Below, one piece after another: positions 45,447 through 53,373 of a stretch of 64,000 bases of DNA. The notes beneath the pieces are model-generated. The model was not told the origin of the DNA and did not search any database. It worked only from the letters and a program-made list of their open reading frames with translations. Within the stretch, counting starts at the first letter, position 1, and each line of letters begins with the position of its first letter. Origin of the DNA: Siminovitchia fordii DSM 16014 = CIP 108821 (GTDB lineage: Bacteria; Bacillota; Bacilli; Bacillales; Bacillaceae_C). The translations under genes were made by a program, and so were the position numbers. Location of the stretch: positions 1-64,000 of the forward strand of contig NZ_KB894685.1 in the NCBI RefSeq assembly GCF_000374565.1, in the 5' to 3' direction.

Positions 45447-45806
45447 ATGGACCGGAATAAACGCAGGAAACTGCTTGAGGAATTTAAGCAGATCAAGACA
45501 TATATGGGCGTCTCCCAAATCAAGAACAAAGTAAACGGTAAAATCTACATTAATAGCTATCCTAATATGAAAAACAAATGGTTAACCCTGCAGATGCAGC
45601 TAAACATGGGGAGCTTTTCTAATTCCCAACTGCAGAAGGATTGGCAACAATTCGGAGCCGACGCGTTCGATTATGAGGTGCTGGAGCAGAAGGAAACCGA
45701 CAAGGTGACCGACATGCGCTGGGAGCTAAAGCAAATCTTGAAACCTTGGTTAGAGAAGTTGCAGCCATACGGAGACAGAGGCTACAATAAGCCTCCAAAC
45801 AATTGA
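45447..45806 (+). CDS. GIY-YIG-related protein with degenerate active site
   Basis: A 119-residue protein similar to small Bacillus GIY-YIG proteins: GVSQIKNKVNGKIYINSYPN, then QMQLNMGSFSNSQLQKDW and FDYEVLEQKE. The GIY and YIG tyrosines read GVS and YIN, and the catalytic Arg after the YIG strand is missing, so nuclease activity is doubtful. The start is ATG after AAGAGGAGAGTAATGC. The terminator is at 45848-45877. It is a single gene. Confidence 0.75.
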   Translation: MDRNKRRKLLEEFKQIKTYMGVSQIKNKVNGKIYINSYPNMKNKWLTLQMQLNMGSFSNSQLQKDWQQFGADAFDYEVLEQKETDKVTDMRWELKQILKPWLEKLQPYGDRGYNKPPNN

Positions 45807-45847
45807 TTGAATATATACAGAAAATACGGTTAGATGTAGAGATAAAT

Positions 45848-45879
45848 AAACCCGTCAATTGAGAAATTGGCGGGTTTAA
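45848..45879 (+). terminator. Terminator of the GIY-YIG gene
   Basis: AAACCCGTCAA pairs with TTGGCGGGTTT (one mismatch) around TTGAGAAA. The T-run is short. Confidence 0.65.
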
Positions 45880-46003
45880 CAATTTATAAGAATTTTAAAA
45901 TGCCAATGCACCATCTAAGTATCGAATCGAAAATTTCTACACGGTTTTCTTTGGTGGAACCTCTTTGATTCAAAATAAGCTAGTACTGCCCCAAGAAGGT
46001 ATC

Positions 46004-46066
46004 AAAAAGCCAGCCATGCGCTTAAACACGAATGCTTAGCATGCGTTTTTCGCTTTTAGCTGGCTG
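46004..46066 (-). terminator. Long-loop terminator of the ASCH gene
   Basis: On the minus strand AGCCAGC pairs with GCTGGCT across a 44-base loop with further partial pairing, followed by TTTTTGA. Confidence 0.55.
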
Positions 46067-46081
46067 TCCTTTACTATACAA

Positions 46082-46420
46082 TTATTGAACAGGAGCAAAT
46101 TCATGAACCCAAACTTTCATTTTGGGAACCCATTTCATACCTGGATGGATACCTAAAATGGCTTTCTTGTATTCTTCCAAATTTCCATAGCCTTCCTGCC
46201 TTGCGTGCTCATCCGTCATTTCACCAAGGCTTTGGGAATAAACATTCTCAACGATAAATTCTTTTCCCTTCAATTCCATAATCTCACCTATGTCTGCATA
46301 GCGTCCATTTCTTCTTGTGGCTGTCTTTCGTCCCTCAATCACTTTTTTCACATCAGCAGGCACCGTAACTAGACGTTCAATTGTACAAGTTTTTGGTGGA
46401 AGGCTCTTGCTATCTTTCAT
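46082..46420 (-). CDS. ASCH domain protein
   Basis: A 112-residue ASCH-fold protein (PUA-like). It has VIEGRKTATRRNGRYADIGE, the conserved K/R-rich TATRR block, then EGYGNLEEYKKAI and a C-terminal MKVWVHEF strand. ASCH proteins bind RNA or modified nucleosides, and some are amidohydrolases of N4-acetylcytidine. Its activity is not established. The start is ATG after AAAGGTGGTTTTTTAA. It is a single gene with its own terminator. Confidence 0.82.
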   Translation of the reverse strand: MKDSKSLPPKTCTIERLVTVPADVKKVIEGRKTATRRNGRYADIGEIMELKGKEFIVENVYSQSLGEMTDEHARQEGYGNLEEYKKAILGIHPGMKWVPKMKVWVHEFAPVQ

Positions 46421-46578
46421 TTAAAAAACCACCTTTAAAAATTCTTTGTCCTTTAAGCCTGAATATGCCCTTTCAATAAAAAGGAAGGTTCACAGGCCAT
46501 ACGTAATCAATTTTAACATATATTCCAAAGTAAAAAAATATACACAGGTCCGTTTAATCTATAGCGTGAGTCTTTCCA

Positions 46579-47081
46579 TTAGTAATGATCACGATTAAAG
46601 TGGATGGCCGGGAGATGGAGGAAAAACGATGTCCCTTCATTGAGCTTGCTTTCCACCGTTATTTTTCCATTATGCGACTCAATGATTTCTTTGCAGTTAG
46701 CCAAGCCAAGTCTATGTCAGGTTGTTTTTTAGTTGATTTTGTGTATAATCGGTCAAATATAAACGGCATGCCTCTTCGGAAATTCCTTGCCCACTATCAG
46801 TGACAGCAAGTATCACTTGATCGTTATCACTATTATAAATATAAAACAGTCTAAGGCTAATTTCGCAGGTTTGGTATGCTTGAGTGCATTTAATATCAAG
46901 TTCTGCACTACTTGCTCCATTCTTCTCACATCCATTTCCACATATGGATGCCCACGCTGAGGTGGATCGGCCATTTTCGCTGAAAAGATCATGTTCAAAC
47001 AAATTACACAAAGTTTGAACAATTCATCTGCATGAATATGTCATCCAAATGAAATCCCTCCGACTCCAATTTCGATAATTC
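46579..47081 (-). pseudogene. Decayed sensor histidine kinase (3' part only)
   Basis: Fragments in several minus-strand frames rebuild an HATPase domain. ELSKLESEGFHLDDI is followed by VEMDVRRMEQVVQNLILNAL (N box), then VILAVTDSGQGIS (G1 box), then LGLANCKEIIESHNGKI (G2) and ESKLNEGTSFFLHLP up to a stop at 46579. Sensor, HAMP and phosphoacceptor domains are gone and stops interrupt the frame. No response regulator gene remains. Confidence 0.8.
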
Positions 47082-47109
47082 AAATCATTATCATAGGAAT
47101 CAAGTCTTA

Positions 47110-47607
47110 TTATAAATATGTCATTTGCTGATAGATAGATGCAATTTCGTCTATTGGCATACGGACCAGACCGCTGGATGAAGGTGCAACAAACTCGATG
47201 GTCCCCGGAACAATTGGATCTTTTTGTTCACCCCAAGCAACATCTCTTTTTCTGCTATATTGCTGATACACTCCCTTCCCAACAAAGCAGGCAATTTTCG
47301 GACGATAGAACGAAATTTTCTCCATCAACTCTTCCCTGCCCTGTCTATATTCTTCTGCAGTGATTTCTTGTGCGTTTCGCGTGGGTCTTGATACGATATT
47401 GGTAAATCCGTATCCATGCTCCAACAACGTACCATCTTCACTGGGACGAAGCTTCCTTTCAGTCAGCCCTGCTTTATACAGGATCTTCCAAAAGCGATTA
47501 GTAGGATTGGCATAATGGTGGCCAGTCTCGCTTGATCGGATACTGGGGTTGAAGCCTATGAACAAGATGCGCAAATCTTTTTTGATATGGTCAGGAATCG
47601 GGTTCAT
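47110..47607 (-). CDS. mug: G:T/U mismatch-specific DNA glycosylase (Mug)
   Basis: A 165-residue uracil-DNA glycosylase superfamily enzyme of the Mug/TDG type. The catalytic motif GFNPSIRSSETGHHYANPTN begins at residue 18, NPTNRFW follows, and the second motif is VAPSSSGLVRM. It removes uracil or thymine from mismatches with G. The start is ATG after AAAGAAAGGAGCTAGAAAA. It is a single-gene unit downstream of ilvE. Confidence 0.9.
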   Translation of the reverse strand: MNPIPDHIKKDLRILFIGFNPSIRSSETGHHYANPTNRFWKILYKAGLTERKLRPSEDGTLLEHGYGFTNIVSRPTRNAQEITAEEYRQGREELMEKISFYRPKIACFVGKGVYQQYSRKRDVAWGEQKDPIVPGTIEFVAPSSSGLVRMPIDEIASIYQQMTYL

Positions 47608-47705
47608 TTTTCTAGCTCCTTTCTTTCAGTTAAAAACGTAACCGCCAAGAAACTGCACTGACAGACAAGACCACTCCTGCAGATGCAAGCTGCAGCAAAC
47701 CAATG

Positions 47706-47738
47706 AAAACAGGAGCCATCCCCCTTGGGGCGGCTCCA
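47706..47738 (-). terminator. Terminator of ilvE
   Basis: On the minus strand GGAGCCGCCCC pairs with GGGGGATGGCTCC (small bulge) followed by TGTTTTC. Confidence 0.7.
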
Positions 47739-47753
47739 TGTCCAGTTTACCAA

Positions 47754-48824
47754 CTATTCTACTTTTACTCTCCAGCCAAACGGATCTTCTTCTTTACCTG
47801 TTTGAATGCCTGTCAATGCTTTATATACCTTCAATGACAATTCTCCTGTTTCCCCATTATTGATAACCATTTTTTCGTTTTTCCAGGATAATTCTCCGAT
47901 AGGTGAGATGACAGCTGCTGTACCGGATCCGAACGCTTCTTCTAACTGCCCTTTTTGATAGGCCACGTGCAACTCATCAATCGAGATCCTTCTTTCCGAT
48001 ACAGGAACTCCCCAATGTTTTAGAAGCTCAATGACAGATTTTCTGGTGATTCCTTCCAGTATGCTCCCGCTTAATGCTGGTGTGACCACTTCCCCATTAA
48101 TTTTAAAGAACACATTCATGCTTCCGACTTCTTCAATATACTTATTTTCTTTTCCATCAAGCCATAGTACTTGGGAATACCCTTCAGCACTTGCTATTTC
48201 CTGCACAATCATGGCGCCTGCGTAATTGCCGGCTGTTTTCGCGTTTCCAGTTCCCCCGCGGACAGCCCTGACATACTCGTTTTCCACCGCAATTTTTACC
48301 GGGTTCATCCCTTCCTTATAAAAGCTGCCAACCGGAGACATGATGATCATGAATTTGTATGTTTGCGAAGGTGTTACATCCAGGTTGGGCTCCGTGGATA
48401 TAATAAACGGGCGTATATATAATGACATGCCCTCTTGATTCGGAATCCAGTCCCTGTCAATGGAAACAAGCTTTTTCAATGCTTCCAAAGCAAGATCTTC
48501 GTCCACTTCCGGAATACACATACGAACACTTGACCTGTTCTGCCTCTTGATATTTTCATCAGGTCTGAAAAGAAAAACTTCTTCATTTTCTGAAACATAT
48601 GCTTTCAAGCCTTCGAATATCGTTTGCCCATAATGAAAAATGGTCGCAGCCGGATCAAGTGTAATCGGCTGATATGGGACGATTCTAGGATCATGCCAGC
48701 CTTTTTCGCGTGAATAATCCATGATAAACATATGGTCGGTATATGTTTTTCCAAATTTCAAGTCGGAAAAAGAAGGCTTTTCTTTGCGTTTGGTACTAAG
48801 TTGGATGTCTATTTGATTTTTCAA
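47754..48824 (-). CDS. ilvE: Branched-chain amino acid aminotransferase
   Basis: About 356 residues, start TTG at 48824 with AGAAGGAGATCAAGTG upstream. An in-frame ATG at 48845 overlaps that site. It is a class IV PLP aminotransferase of the eukaryotic-like BCAT clade (as YbgE/YwaA). It has [22 protein letters not shown], the PLP lysine in [14 protein letters not shown], and the [10 protein letters not shown] and [10 protein letters not shown] blocks. It transfers amino groups between Leu/Ile/Val and 2-oxoglutarate. It follows proA by about 50 bases and may be partly co-transcribed. Confidence 0.92.
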   Translation of the reverse strand: MKNQIDIQLSTKRKEKPSFSDLKFGKTYTDHMFIMDYSREKGWHDPRIVPYQPITLDPAATIFHYGQTIFEGLKAYVSENEEVFLFRPDENIKRQNRSSVRMCIPEVDEDLALEALKKLVSIDRDWIPNQEGMSLYIRPFIISTEPNLDVTPSQTYKFMIIMSPVGSFYKEGMNPVKIAVENEYVRAVRGGTGNAKTAGNYAGAMIVQEIASAEGYSQVLWLDGKENKYIEEVGSMNVFFKINGEVVTPALSGSILEGITRKSVIELLKHWGVPVSERRISIDELHVAYQKGQLEEAFGSGTAAVISPIGELSWKNEKMVINNGETGELSLKVYKALTGIQTGKEEDPFGWRVKVE

Positions 48825-48875
48825 CACTTGATCTCCTTCTCTCATTTAATCTTTTCTTTTAAACATTTAATCACT

Positions 48876-50147
48876 TTACTCGCGGATCTGTCCATCACCG
48901 GTTACGAAAAACTTGGTCGATGTCAGGGCATTGAGTCCCATCGGACCACGGGCGTGCAATTTCTGTGTGCTGATGCCGATCTCGGCACCATAACCGAATT
49001 CAAACCCGTCTGTGAATCTTGTGGAAACATTATGATAGACAGTGGATGCGTCAACTCCTGTCAGGAATTTCTGTGCATTTTCATCACTCGAAGTAATAAT
49101 AGCTTCAGAATGTTTTGTTCCATATTCATTGATATGCTGAATAGCTTCATCAACATCTTTTACGACTTTTACACTTACAGTGAGTGCCAGGTATTCCGCT
49201 GCCCAATCTGAAACATCGGCTTCTTTGGCCTCAAGCAAAACTTCGCAAACGGCTTTGTCTCCATAGATTTCCACATTATTTTGCCGAAGCTTTTCAAGCA
49301 GTTCTACCCCATGTTTTATAAACCAGTCTTTTTGTATAAGTACCGTTTCAATGGCATTACATACAGATGGACGCTGCAACTTGGCATTCAGCACAATGTT
49401 CTCAGCCATTGTTCGATCTGCAAATTCATCTATATAGACATGGCAGTTGCCAGCTCCGGTTTCGATGACAGGAACAGTCGATTCGCGGATAACCGTTTCA
49501 ATGAGCTGTTTTCCTCCGCGCGGAATCAACACGTCCAGATAATCGTTCAATTGGAAAAGCTCTTTGGCGGTTTCCCTGCTTGTATCTTCGATAAGTTGTA
49601 CGGCATCTACTGGAATTGCACTTCTTCCTAATGCCTCATGAATCGATCGGACGAGGGACAAATTGGAATACTTTGCTGAAGAGCTTCCTCTTAATATAAC
49701 CGCATTACCTGTTTTTAACGACAGAGTGGCTGCATCAATTGTCACATTTGGCCTTGCTTCATAAATCATACCAATTACGCCAATAGGCACTCTTTTTTTC
49801 CTGATCGTCATGCCGTTTTCTTTTTCAATGGATTCCAATGTTTCACCAATAGGATCTTTTAAATCTATCAAAAGCTTAATGGCGTGAGACATATCCTTAA
49901 TTCGTTTTTCATTGAGCATGATCCTGTCCAATACTGCTTCAGACAGACCTCTTTCCCTTCCTGCCTGCAAGTCCTTCTGATTTTCTGTTAGAATGTCATC
50001 TTTATCTTTTAAAAGTTGCTCAGAAATCAAGTCAAGCGCCCTGTTTTTTTCTTCTGTTGATTTGCTGACAAGTTCCCTGCTCGCTTTTAATGCTAATTTT
50101 CCTTTTGCTACCACTTCACTTGCCAGCATGTTTTCTTTCAGTTCCAT
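48876..50147 (-). CDS. proA: Gamma-glutamyl phosphate reductase
   Basis: A 423-residue aldehyde dehydrogenase-fold enzyme, the second step of proline synthesis (gamma-glutamyl phosphate + NADPH to glutamate semialdehyde). Hallmarks are VIGMIYEARPNVTIDAA, AVILRGSS, PRGGKQLI, the catalytic cysteine in RPSVCNAIET, and the C-terminal ARGPMGLNALTSTKF. Length matches ProA. The start is ATG after GGAGAGGATGATTCT. It lies 36 bases downstream of proB and both are under one T-box leader. Confidence 0.96.
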   Translation of the reverse strand: MELKENMLASEVVAKGKLALKASRELVSKSTEEKNRALDLISEQLLKDKDDILTENQKDLQAGRERGLSEAVLDRIMLNEKRIKDMSHAIKLLIDLKDPIGETLESIEKENGMTIRKKRVPIGVIGMIYEARPNVTIDAATLSLKTGNAVILRGSSSAKYSNLSLVRSIHEALGRSAIPVDAVQLIEDTSRETAKELFQLNDYLDVLIPRGGKQLIETVIRESTVPVIETGAGNCHVYIDEFADRTMAENIVLNAKLQRPSVCNAIETVLIQKDWFIKHGVELLEKLRQNNVEIYGDKAVCEVLLEAKEADVSDWAAEYLALTVSVKVVKDVDEAIQHINEYGTKHSEAIITSSDENAQKFLTGVDASTVYHNVSTRFTDGFEFGYGAEIGISTQKLHARGPMGLNALTSTKFFVTGDGQIRE

Positions 50148-50183
50148 AGAATCATCCTCTCCTGTCCATTAATCATTCTATTT

Positions 50184-51284
50184 TCAAACTTTGACCCATC
50201 GGTTCCGATGAATGACCTCTATCATTGGAATCAACGTGTTTTTCTTTTCTTCACAGTTTCTTTTTTCAATCAAATCCCTGAGTTCCTGTGATGAATATGT
50301 GACTTCCCCTCTTCCCAACAATCCGTTTACTCCGTAAACTTCAACAACATCACCTTTATGAAAGTTCCCTTTCACCTTGAAAACTCCTGCAGGAAGCAAG
50401 CTTTTGCCCCTGTGAAGAATCGCTTCCTCAGCTCCTTGGTCAACATATATTTTTCCCGAGGTTTCGGAATGGAAGGCAATCCATTGCCGGCTTGTATTAA
50501 TGGGATCTAGTGTACCATTCGCGATGTAAGTGCCATCGCCGTTCCCGCGCATGATTTCAAGTAATTTTTCCTTTCCGTTCCCTTTACCGATGAAAACCGG
50601 TACACCGAGGGAGACTGCCGTTTTTGCCGCCAACAATTTGGATTTCATGCCGCCCGTTCCTACTTTGGATCCTGTCTCATCAGCAGATTTTAGCAAATCT
50701 TTTGTGATATCTTCCAGATAATCAAATTTCTTCGCATTAGGATTTGTCCTCGGATTGGAATCATATAGACCGTTAATATCCGTTAATATGATGAGCATAT
50801 CGGCATGTATAAACCCGCTGACAAGAGCAGAGAGCATGTCATTGTCACCGAATGTCAACTCATCGACAGCCACGGTATCATTTTCATTTATAATCGGTAA
50901 AAGTCCCCGGTCCAATAGTTCGCTTATCGTTGCAAAGGCATTTCTGTAACGGGATCTATCAGAAAAATCACTGCGGGTGAGCAAAATTTGTGCAGGGGTA
51001 ATGTTAAAATCGCTCAATTTTTCAGTATAGGACTGGATAAGCAGGCTTTGGCCAACCGCTGCCGCGGCCTGTCTGCCTTTTACCGTCACCGGGCGGGTGG
51101 GATACCCCAAGCTTCTGAACCCGGCGGCCACCGCACCTGATGAAACCAGAATCACTTCATGGTTGCCGTTCTTTAGAGCAGCCAATGCCTGAACGTGATC
51201 AGCAAACTTATCCTGATCGATTTCCCCTCTATCATTAGTCAGTGAGCTGCTTCCGATTTTAACAACGATCCTTTTTTTTCTCAT
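50184..51284 (-). CDS. proB: Glutamate 5-kinase
   Basis: About 366 residues, start ATG at 51284 with ATAGGAGATAGACCG upstream. An earlier in-frame ATG at 51311 has no ribosome site. It has an N-terminal amino acid kinase domain (RIVVKIGSSSLT, VSSGAVAAG, INENDTVAVDEL, GTGGMKSKL) and a C-terminal PUA domain (about 270-355: EEAILHRGKSLLPAGV). It phosphorylates glutamate, the first step of proline synthesis, and is usually feedback-inhibited by proline. It is expressed from the T-box leader at 51320-51575. Confidence 0.95.
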   Translation of the reverse strand: MRKKRIVVKIGSSSLTNDRGEIDQDKFADHVQALAALKNGNHEVILVSSGAVAAGFRSLGYPTRPVTVKGRQAAAAVGQSLLIQSYTEKLSDFNITPAQILLTRSDFSDRSRYRNAFATISELLDRGLLPIINENDTVAVDELTFGDNDMLSALVSGFIHADMLIILTDINGLYDSNPRTNPNAKKFDYLEDITKDLLKSADETGSKVGTGGMKSKLLAAKTAVSLGVPVFIGKGNGKEKLLEIMRGNGDGTYIANGTLDPINTSRQWIAFHSETSGKIYVDQGAEEAILHRGKSLLPAGVFKVKGNFHKGDVVEVYGVNGLLGRGEVTYSSQELRDLIEKRNCEEKKNTLIPMIEVIHRNRWVKV

Positions 51285-51319
51285 CGGTCTATCTCCTATT
51301 ACATTAATCATTCTCAGAA

Positions 51320-51575
51320 AAATAAAATAGCTCTCCCATCCTCATATAAAGGACGAAAGAGCGCTGCTTCCGCGGTACCACCATTATTGGGTGCAATTAG
51401 CACCCCACTTTGCCTGATAACGCCAGAAAACGCCCATGTTTTTGCACGGGACTCAGAAGGCAGGTTCAACGGTTTTCCAGTGGCGAAATCTCTCAGCTTG
51501 TAAATTCCGCTCTCTTGTCACGGAACAATTCCGTTTACTAGTCCTTCGTCTACATTCAACGTTCATAATTTGATA
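51320..51575 (-). promoter_or_regulatory. T-box leader (tRNA-Pro-sensing) controlling proBA
   Basis: On the minus strand the canonical T-box sequence ATGGTGGTACCGCGG (51370-51385) lies before a terminator AGCGCTCTTTCGTCC / GGATGGGAGAGCT with an ATTTTATTTTT tail (51318-51364). Upstream a stem I starts at AAGGACT and closes at GAGTCC. The candidate specifier codon CCT (Pro) is in GAACCTGCCTTC (two CCT triplets, near 51458-51464). Uncharged tRNA-Pro would permit readthrough into proB. Confidence 0.9.
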
Positions 51576-51589
51576 ACCATTATGAACGT
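51559..51589. repeat. Perfect 10-bp inverted repeat upstream of the T-box
   Basis: ACGTTCATAA (51559-51568) and TTATGAACGT (51580-51589) are exact complements with an 11-base loop. The element overlaps the start of the leader and may be an operator or a leader hairpin. Confidence 0.6.
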
Positions 51590-51700
51590 GAAGAATGAAT
51601 TTGTCAAGGTGAGAAGTCTAGCCGCCAGCTATGAAGAGTACATTTATAAATATCAATTGTGAATACTGAAATCCTCTTTAAGTATATGTAAAAATTTAAC

Positions 51701-51895
51701 TTCATTCAGCAAAAGTCTCCCACTTCTGTAAGTGGTGAGATGAATGCCTATTGGTATTCCATTCAGTGGGGGTTCAAACCTCGACTGAATAAAGTTAAAG
51801 CCTCCGGCGGATGCCACAGATTTTCAGAGTAAATTTATCGAGCGGAGCTCGATAAAATCTAGGCGCAAATACGCCAAGGCGCATTTGATTTTGTA
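51701..51895. repeat. Structured repeat resembling an IS200/IS605-type end or derived MITE
   Basis: Several hairpins follow each other. TCTCCCACTT/AAGTGGTGAGA is at 51716-51740, ATTCAGTGGGGGTT/AACCTCGACTGAAT at 51761-51790, and TTTATCGAGC/GCTCGATAAA at 51834-51856 inside AGATTTT/AAAATCT (51818-51860). The first two are like the subterminal hairpins and TnpB-associated guide-RNA scaffolds at IS605-family right ends. No transposase gene is present in the window. The origin is inference. Confidence 0.5.
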
Positions 51896-52088
51896 CTTTC
51901 CGGTTTTTTGGACAAAAAGGCAAGACCAATCTTTTTATAAGATTTTTTAATTTGTGGTTATGTTCCGTTTAAGCTTTTTTCCTCACCAATGCCATCCCTA
52001 TTACATCGATCAACAAAGTGAAACGTGGTAGAGTACAAAGCTCCAAATTCTAACACCACACAAAATGCGTAGATTTTGGACCCCACAA

Positions 52089-53018
52089 TCACTTATCGGC
52101 TTTTTTACTCCACCATGTAGCGAGCAACGAGCCTGAAATATTATGCCAGACACTAAAGATGGCACTTGGTACAGCAGCAAGTGGGGAAAAATGCGCTGCC
52201 GCCAATGCCGCACCAAGTCCAGAGTTCTGCATGCCTACCTCGATGGCAATGGCTTTCTGGTCAGAATAGTCTACTTTTAATAAGCGAGCAATCCACTAAC
52301 CTAACAAATAGCCCAGACAATTATGCAAAATGACAACAAGTAAGATCAGCAAACCTGTTTCGGCGATTTTCTGCTGACTTCCACTGACAACTGCCGCGAC
52401 GATGGCGACAATCGCAATAACAGAAACGAGCGGCATAGCTTTTACACTCTGCTCTACTTGCTTGCGGAAAAGCATTTTTGCAATGAGTCCAAGAATAATT
52501 GGAATAAGGACAATTTTCACGACCGATAAAAACATATCTCCTGCCGAAACTGGTAGCCATTTGCTAGCTAGCCATAGGATCAATGCAGGAGTTATAAAAG
52601 GTGCCAATAACGTGGTGCAAGATGTGATGGCAACGGATAAGGCCACATTCCCTCTTGCCAAAAAGGTCATGACGTTTGACGAAGTACCACCAGGGCAGCA
52701 ACCTACAAGGATGACACCTGCCGCAACTTCAGGCGGTAGCTTAAATCCAACAGCAAGTCCAAAAGCGATGAGTGGCATAAGCGTAAATTGCGCAAGGACA
52801 CCAATCGCCACTTTTTTCGGATGCTTTAATACTTCTTTAAAATCGTCCACAGATAATGTCATACCCATCCCGAACATAATAATTCCAAGAAGTATAGATA
52901 TGTAGGGCGCAATCCATGTAAAACTGCCCGGCATAAAAAATGCCAATACTGCAAATAACAATACCCATATTGCGAAGGTATTGCCTGCAAATTGGCTAAT
53001 CCTATCTAATGTCTTCAA
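52089..53018 (-). pseudogene. Bile acid:sodium symporter family transporter interrupted by one amber codon
   Basis: From TTG at 53018 (after GGGAGGTTTATACAA) the frame reads as a BASS-family transporter. It has GIIMFGMGMTLSVDDFKEVL, VGCCPGGTSSNVMTFLARGN and NCLGYLLG, then TAG at 52296. It continues in the same frame with [38 protein letters not shown] and [19 protein letters not shown], then TGA at 52089. Everything after the TAG is family sequence, so one point mutation (or sequencing error) separates this from a full protein of about 309 residues. Confidence 0.88.
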
Positions 53019-53061
53019 TTGTATAAACCTCCCTTAATATATATTGATTGATTATACACGC

Positions 53062-53125
53062 TATGCGGAATTTCACAATAAATTTAATTGAACATGTCTA
53101 CGGAGGTAATTCCGCATATTTATTG
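53062..53125. promoter_or_regulatory. Long inverted repeat between the symporter pseudogene and the sigma-54 activator
   Basis: TATGCGGAATT (53062-53072) and AATTCCGCATA (53108-53118) are perfect 11-base complements 35 bases apart. ACAATAAAT (53075-53083) also complements ATTTATTGT (53117-53125). The repeat lies about 45 bases upstream of the symporter start codon. The rest of 53019-53373 shows no gene. Confidence 0.5.
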
Positions 53126-53373
53126 TACTGATGAAAATTAAAACAGCTCTTTCGTCCTGTATATTAAAATCAAAGTAATATTCATCCTCTCTATTCTTTG
53201 GCAGAGTTTTTATAGTAAAAATGCATAGAATACGCGCTTAGTTATTTGACGAGTCAAAAAATTTGAAATATAATGGTATTGATTGCTTCTTATGCCAATG
53301 ACTAAATTGTCCTTTCATTTTTGTATTTGTAGAAGTCTTTTTGATCTGTGAGTCTATCGAAGGGGGACATGCA

